DNA of 8,014 nucleotides, from NCBI GenBank assembly GCA_950059165.1, contig CATLUC010000076.1, forward strand, positions 1-8,014. The letters are read 5' to 3'. The DNA is from an uncultured Clostridium sp. (lineage in GTDB: Bacteria; Bacillota; Clostridia; TANB77; CAG-508). The notes under the pieces are model-generated. The model was not told the DNA's origin and ran no database searches. It saw only the letters and a program-made list of their open reading frames with translations. Position 1 is the first letter of the stretch; every line of letters starts with the position of its first letter. The position numbers and the translations under genes are program-made. Shown one piece after another: positions 6,801 to 8,014 of this stretch.

Positions 6801-8014
6801 ATTGGAAAAACCCGGATATTATCAATCAGGTGGGGCTTTTGGTTTTCGTGACCAATTACAAGACACAATAGGCATAAAATATTTAGATACAAATATTTTA
6901 AAAGAACAAATAATATTACACAGCAAGCATCAATTTATAGAAGGAGATGTAGAGCATTGGTGGCATAAAGAAAATGAAAGAGGAATTAGAACTAGGTTTT
7001 CAGATGACCTATTATGGCTTGCATATTTAGTAATAGAATATATAAGTTTTACAGGAGATATGAGCATTTTAGATATAAAAACAAGATATCTTAAAGGTGA
7101 AGAACTAAAAGAAAATCAAGATGAAAGATATGAAAAATATGTAGCGTCAAATCAAGAGGGAAGCATTTATGAACATTGCATTAAAGCAATTGAAAGAAGC
7201 CTTAAATTTGGAGAAAATGGATTGCCAAAAATGGGCTCTGGGGACTGGAATGATGGGTTTAGCACAGTAGGAAACAAAGGAAAAGGAGAAAGTGTGTGGC
7301 TCGGGTTTTTCTTAGGTCTAATTTTAGAAAGTTTTATTCCAATATGTGAAGAAAAGCAAGATGTGGAATTAGCTAAAAAATATGAACAAATAAGAAATGA
7401 CCTAAAAAGAGCATTAAATACAAATGCATGGGACGGAAGATGGTATAAGAGAGCATTTATGGATGATGGAAATGTACTAGGAAGTATGGAAAACGAAGAA
7501 TGCAGAATAGACTCAATAGCACAAAGCTGGAGTATAATCTCAAAAATGGGTGATAATGACAAAAAATATATATCAATAGAAAGCTTAGAAAATCATTTGA
7601 TAGACAGGGAGAATGGAATAATAAAATTACTAGACCCACCATTTGAAAAAAGCAATTTAGAGCCAGGCTATATAAAAGCATATTTACCAGGAGTAAGAGA
7701 AAATGGTGGACAATACACACATGGCTCAATATGGGTAATAATAGCAGAAGCAATGCTTGGGTTTGGAGATAAAGCATTAGAATTATATAGAATGATAAAT
7801 CCAATTGAACACGCAAGAACCAAAGAAGCAAGTCAAAAATATAAAGTAGAGCCATATGTCATAGCAGCAGACATCTATGGAGCAGGAAACTTAGCAGGTC
7901 GAGGTGGTTGGACTTGGTATACAGGCTCAGCTAGTTGGTATTACAAAGCAGGAATAGAAGACCTATTAGGACTAAAAATAGAAAAGGGATATTTAAAAAT
8001 TCAGCCATGCATAC
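129..8014 (+). CDS. ndvB: Cyclic beta-1,2-glucan synthase (GT84 / glycoamylase-like / GH94), read through four +1 frameshifts; 3' end outside window
   Basis: This is a giant inner-membrane enzyme that makes cyclic beta-1,2-glucan from UDP-glucose. In the known family the GT84 domain elongates the chain, the middle domain cyclises it by transglycosylation, and the GH94 domain trims it by phosphorolysis. The reading frame is 129-890, 892-1647, 1649-4084, 4086-6812 and 6814 to the edge, skipping one C at 891, 1648, 4085 and 6813. The joined product is about 2,628 residues; family members are about 2,800. Visible landmarks, in joined numbering, are membrane segments near 398-418, 422-442, 790-809, 814-839, 920-937 and 941-959; the DxD motif LDSDT at 608-612; SHDLLEG at 721-727; RWIRGDWQ at 757-764; RTSSTNIGL and STVDSGNFVGYL in the middle domain; MAHHQGL near 1334-1340; SGGAFGFRDQLQD just after residue 2228; and DWND at 2371-2374. 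The six membrane segments match the topology described for Brucella Cgs. Every segment aligns end to end with this family with nothing lost at the junctions, so the gene looks functional rather than decayed. The family identity is very secure; how the shifts are decoded is inferred. Confidence 0.93.
888..894 (+). other. +1 frameshift site 1: ACA-C-GGA (extra C at 891)
   Basis: The old frame reads ACA CGG A and the protein family requires Thr-Gly (EMT|GSTVSEV). One C at 891 separates the two frames. The shift cannot be placed elsewhere without breaking conserved residues: EEAVEMT fits upstream, and SEVIKKEHFD fits downstream. P-site re-pairing is poor here (tRNA-Thr would have to move from ACA to CAC), which makes simple slippage unlikely at this site. 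Confidence 0.85.
892..1647 (+). CDS. Glucan synthase segment B: pre-GT84 region with two membrane segments (residues 255-506)
   Basis: Reading resumes at GGA 892 as GSTVSEVIKKEHFDIA, followed by VSIGNSI, which are conserved in the synthase family directly after segment A. ATG 1075 lies inside this open frame and is not a gene start, since it has no ribosome-binding site and the homology extends 61 codons upstream of it. Two hydrophobic helices lie near residues 398-418 and 422-442. The first strand of the GT84 fold (MVVIPTII) is near residue 468-475. The segment ends at NIYFTLL (CTT 1645-1647). Without the shift the frame reads CGG AGA TTG and stops at TAA 1657-1659. Confidence 0.9.
1645..1651 (+). 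other. +1 frameshift site 2: CTT-C-GGA (extra C at 1648)
   Basis: The old frame reads CTT CGG A and stops two codons later at TAA 1657-1659. The family requires Leu-Gly-Asp (FTLL|GDCNES). The CTT before the shift is the same slippery codon used by the bacterial prfB +1 frameshift (CTT TGA C). Here CGG takes the place of the stop codon. No prfB-like Shine-Dalgarno stimulator is visible directly upstream. Confidence 0.87.
1649..4084 (+). CDS. Glucan synthase segment C: GT84 catalytic domain and most of the glycoamylase-like domain (residues 507-1318)
   Basis: Reading resumes at GGA 1649 as GDCNES, matching the family's 'LLGD' junction. The frame is open well upstream of the ATG at 1748, which has no ribosome-binding site. 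GT84 landmarks are LDSDT (Asp609/Asp611, metal and UDP-sugar binding), SHDLLEG (Asp723, acidic position of the GT-A fold) and RWIRGDWQ (757-764, in the role of QxxRW). Four hydrophobic helices follow at about 790-839 and 920-959. From about 976 the chain is the (alpha/alpha)6 middle domain, with RTSSTNIGL, NGHLYNWYN, STVDSGN, SWSGTAFEYLMP and FGIPWLGLKRGL. This matches the Pfam Glycoamylase region, assigned to GH189 in the Thermoanaerobacter enzyme. The segment ends at YEAIDYTP (CCC 4082-4084). Unshifted, it continues CGG plus 27 unrelated codons to TAA 4169-4171. Confidence 0.93.
4082..4088 (+). other. +1 frameshift site 3: CCC-C-GGA (extra C at 4085)
   Basis: The old frame reads CCC CGG A and the family continues with Pro then a short loop leading to KSAIV...YMAHHQG. 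With one C skipped, DYTP|GRVEKGKKSAIV reads correctly. The P-site codon CCC can re-pair perfectly after a +1 move within CCCC. CCC is otherwise rare in this gene. The extra base lies in a four-C run, so on its own this site would look like a homopolymer error. Confidence 0.85.
4086..6812 (+). CDS. Glucan synthase segment D: end of glycoamylase-like domain, beta-sandwich domains, start of GH94 (residues 1319-2227)
   Basis: Reading resumes at GGA 4086 as GRVEKGKKSAIVKTYMAHHQ. This completes the 'DYTP...KS.V...YMAHHQG' motif that closes the middle domain. Sandwich-type carbohydrate-binding regions follow: one starts near residue 1412 (ITGNFISNENYMVAMNQKGQ), and a second starts near 1897 (YYNEYGGFSSDGKQYLIRV) and corresponds to the GH94 N-terminal domain. 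The GH94 helical barrel begins near 2190 with YTPLESVNIMLNGWVMYQ. The segment ends at SRLIGKT (ACC 6810-6812). Unshifted, it reads CGG plus 11 unrelated codons to TGA 6849-6851. The apparent start at TTG 4026 belongs to the overlap with segment C and is not a separate gene. Confidence 0.92.
6810..6816 (+). other. +1 frameshift site 4: ACC-C-GGA (extra C at 6813)
   Basis: The old frame reads ACC CGG A and reaches TGA at 6849-6851. With the C skipped the protein reads SRLIGKT|GYYQSGGAFGFRD, the conserved entry of the GH94 active site (family: 'R.GYYQSGGAFGFRDQLQD'). The Gly is nearly invariant in the family, so the junction is fixed to this base. Translation must shift here for any GH94 catalytic residue to be made. 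Confidence 0.88.
6814..8014 (+). CDS. Glucan synthase segment E: GH94 phosphorylase catalytic domain (residues 2228 onward, 3' end missing)
   Basis: Reading resumes at GGA 6814 as GYYQSGGAFGFRDQLQD, among the most conserved GH94 sequences (Arg and Asp of FRDQ contact sugar in cellobiose and chitobiose phosphorylases). VEHWWH, RFSDDLLWL, GSGDWNDGF (DWND at 2371-2374, carrying the general-acid Asp), QYTHGSIW and GRGGWTWYTGSASWY (Thr-Gly-Ser phosphate loop) follow in the order expected for GH94. No stop occurs in this frame up to the right edge, and the last visible residues are LKIQPCI. Family members usually continue for under about 100 residues. All active-site motifs are intact, which argues against a decayed gene. 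Confidence 0.93.

Noticed and set aside
888..6816. CGG reassigned to another amino acid (as reported for some Firmicutes) rather than a frameshift signal
   Set aside because: Reassignment alone would not restore the reading frame. At each site the frame must move by +1, so a one-codon, one-residue reading of CGG fails.
957..7437. Further CGGA/CGG occurrences (957, 2356, 5354, 6125, 7302, 7434) as extra shift sites
   Set aside because: In each the C is the third base of a normal codon (ATC, GAC, TAC, TAC, CTC, GAC) and the frame continues correctly without a shift.
867..7855. Minus-strand open frames (for example 7167-7562 and 7457-7855)
   Set aside because: They lie opposite conserved coding sequence, are rich in Leu/Phe/Ser/Ile as expected from the complement of Lys/Glu/Asn-rich codons, and show no recognisable family or ribosome-binding site.
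129..8014. Pseudogene or sequencing/assembly errors as the explanation for the four frame breaks
   Set aside because: All four breaks are +1 with the same base before the same codon and in the same phase, there are no internal stops in any decoded segment, and all catalytic motifs are kept. Homopolymer errors would be expected in the many long A and T runs, where no break occurs. It remains the main alternative until reads are checked.

Overview
The window is very AT-rich, with AGA-dominated arginine codons, a strong AAGGAG ribosome-binding site and A/T-ending codons throughout. This suggests a low-GC Gram-positive anaerobe (Clostridia or a related Firmicute, possibly gut-associated). The assignment rests on composition and protein style only.

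Layout: positions 1-45 hold the last 14 codons of an upstream gene. Positions 46-128 are intergenic and contain a long hairpin (72-124) that buries the ribosome-binding site of the next gene and is followed by a T-run. From 129 to the right edge (8014, open) the plus strand carries one giant gene. It encodes a cyclic beta-1,2-glucan synthase (NdvB/ChvB/Cgs type): an N-terminal region, six predicted membrane segments around a GT84 glycosyltransferase, a central glycoamylase-like/transglycosylase domain (Pfam 'Glycoamylase', GH189-like), then beta-sandwich domains and a C-terminal GH94 phosphorylase domain. About 2,628 residues are encoded here and the extreme C-terminus is cut off.

The key observation is that this protein is not in one reading frame. 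It runs through five consecutive frames joined by four +1 shifts, at 891, 1648, 4085 and 6813. All four have the same form: one extra C directly before a GGA codon for a family-conserved glycine, so the old frame reads CGG and the new frame reads GGA (ACA-C-GGA, CTT-C-GGA, CCC-C-GGA, ACC-C-GGA). Scanning by eye, I find ten CGG trinucleotides on the plus strand. Exactly four fall in codon phase, and these are exactly the four shift sites. The other six straddle codons (NNC-GGN) and cause no shift. Arginine is written with AGA, AGG, CGT and CGA but never with CGG. Random sequencing errors or gene decay would not choose the same motif and phase four times.

The best reading is that CGG is an unassigned or 'hungry' codon in this organism and that CGG-A is a +1 frameshift (or quadruplet-decoding) signal read as glycine, used repeatedly within one gene. 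Without shifting, each site ends translation within 2 to 28 further sense codons. If shifting is incomplete, nested truncated proteins would end near domain boundaries. I know of no described bacterial system of this kind. The nearest precedents are prfB (CUU UGA C) and the hungry-codon +1 shifts of some animal mitochondria.
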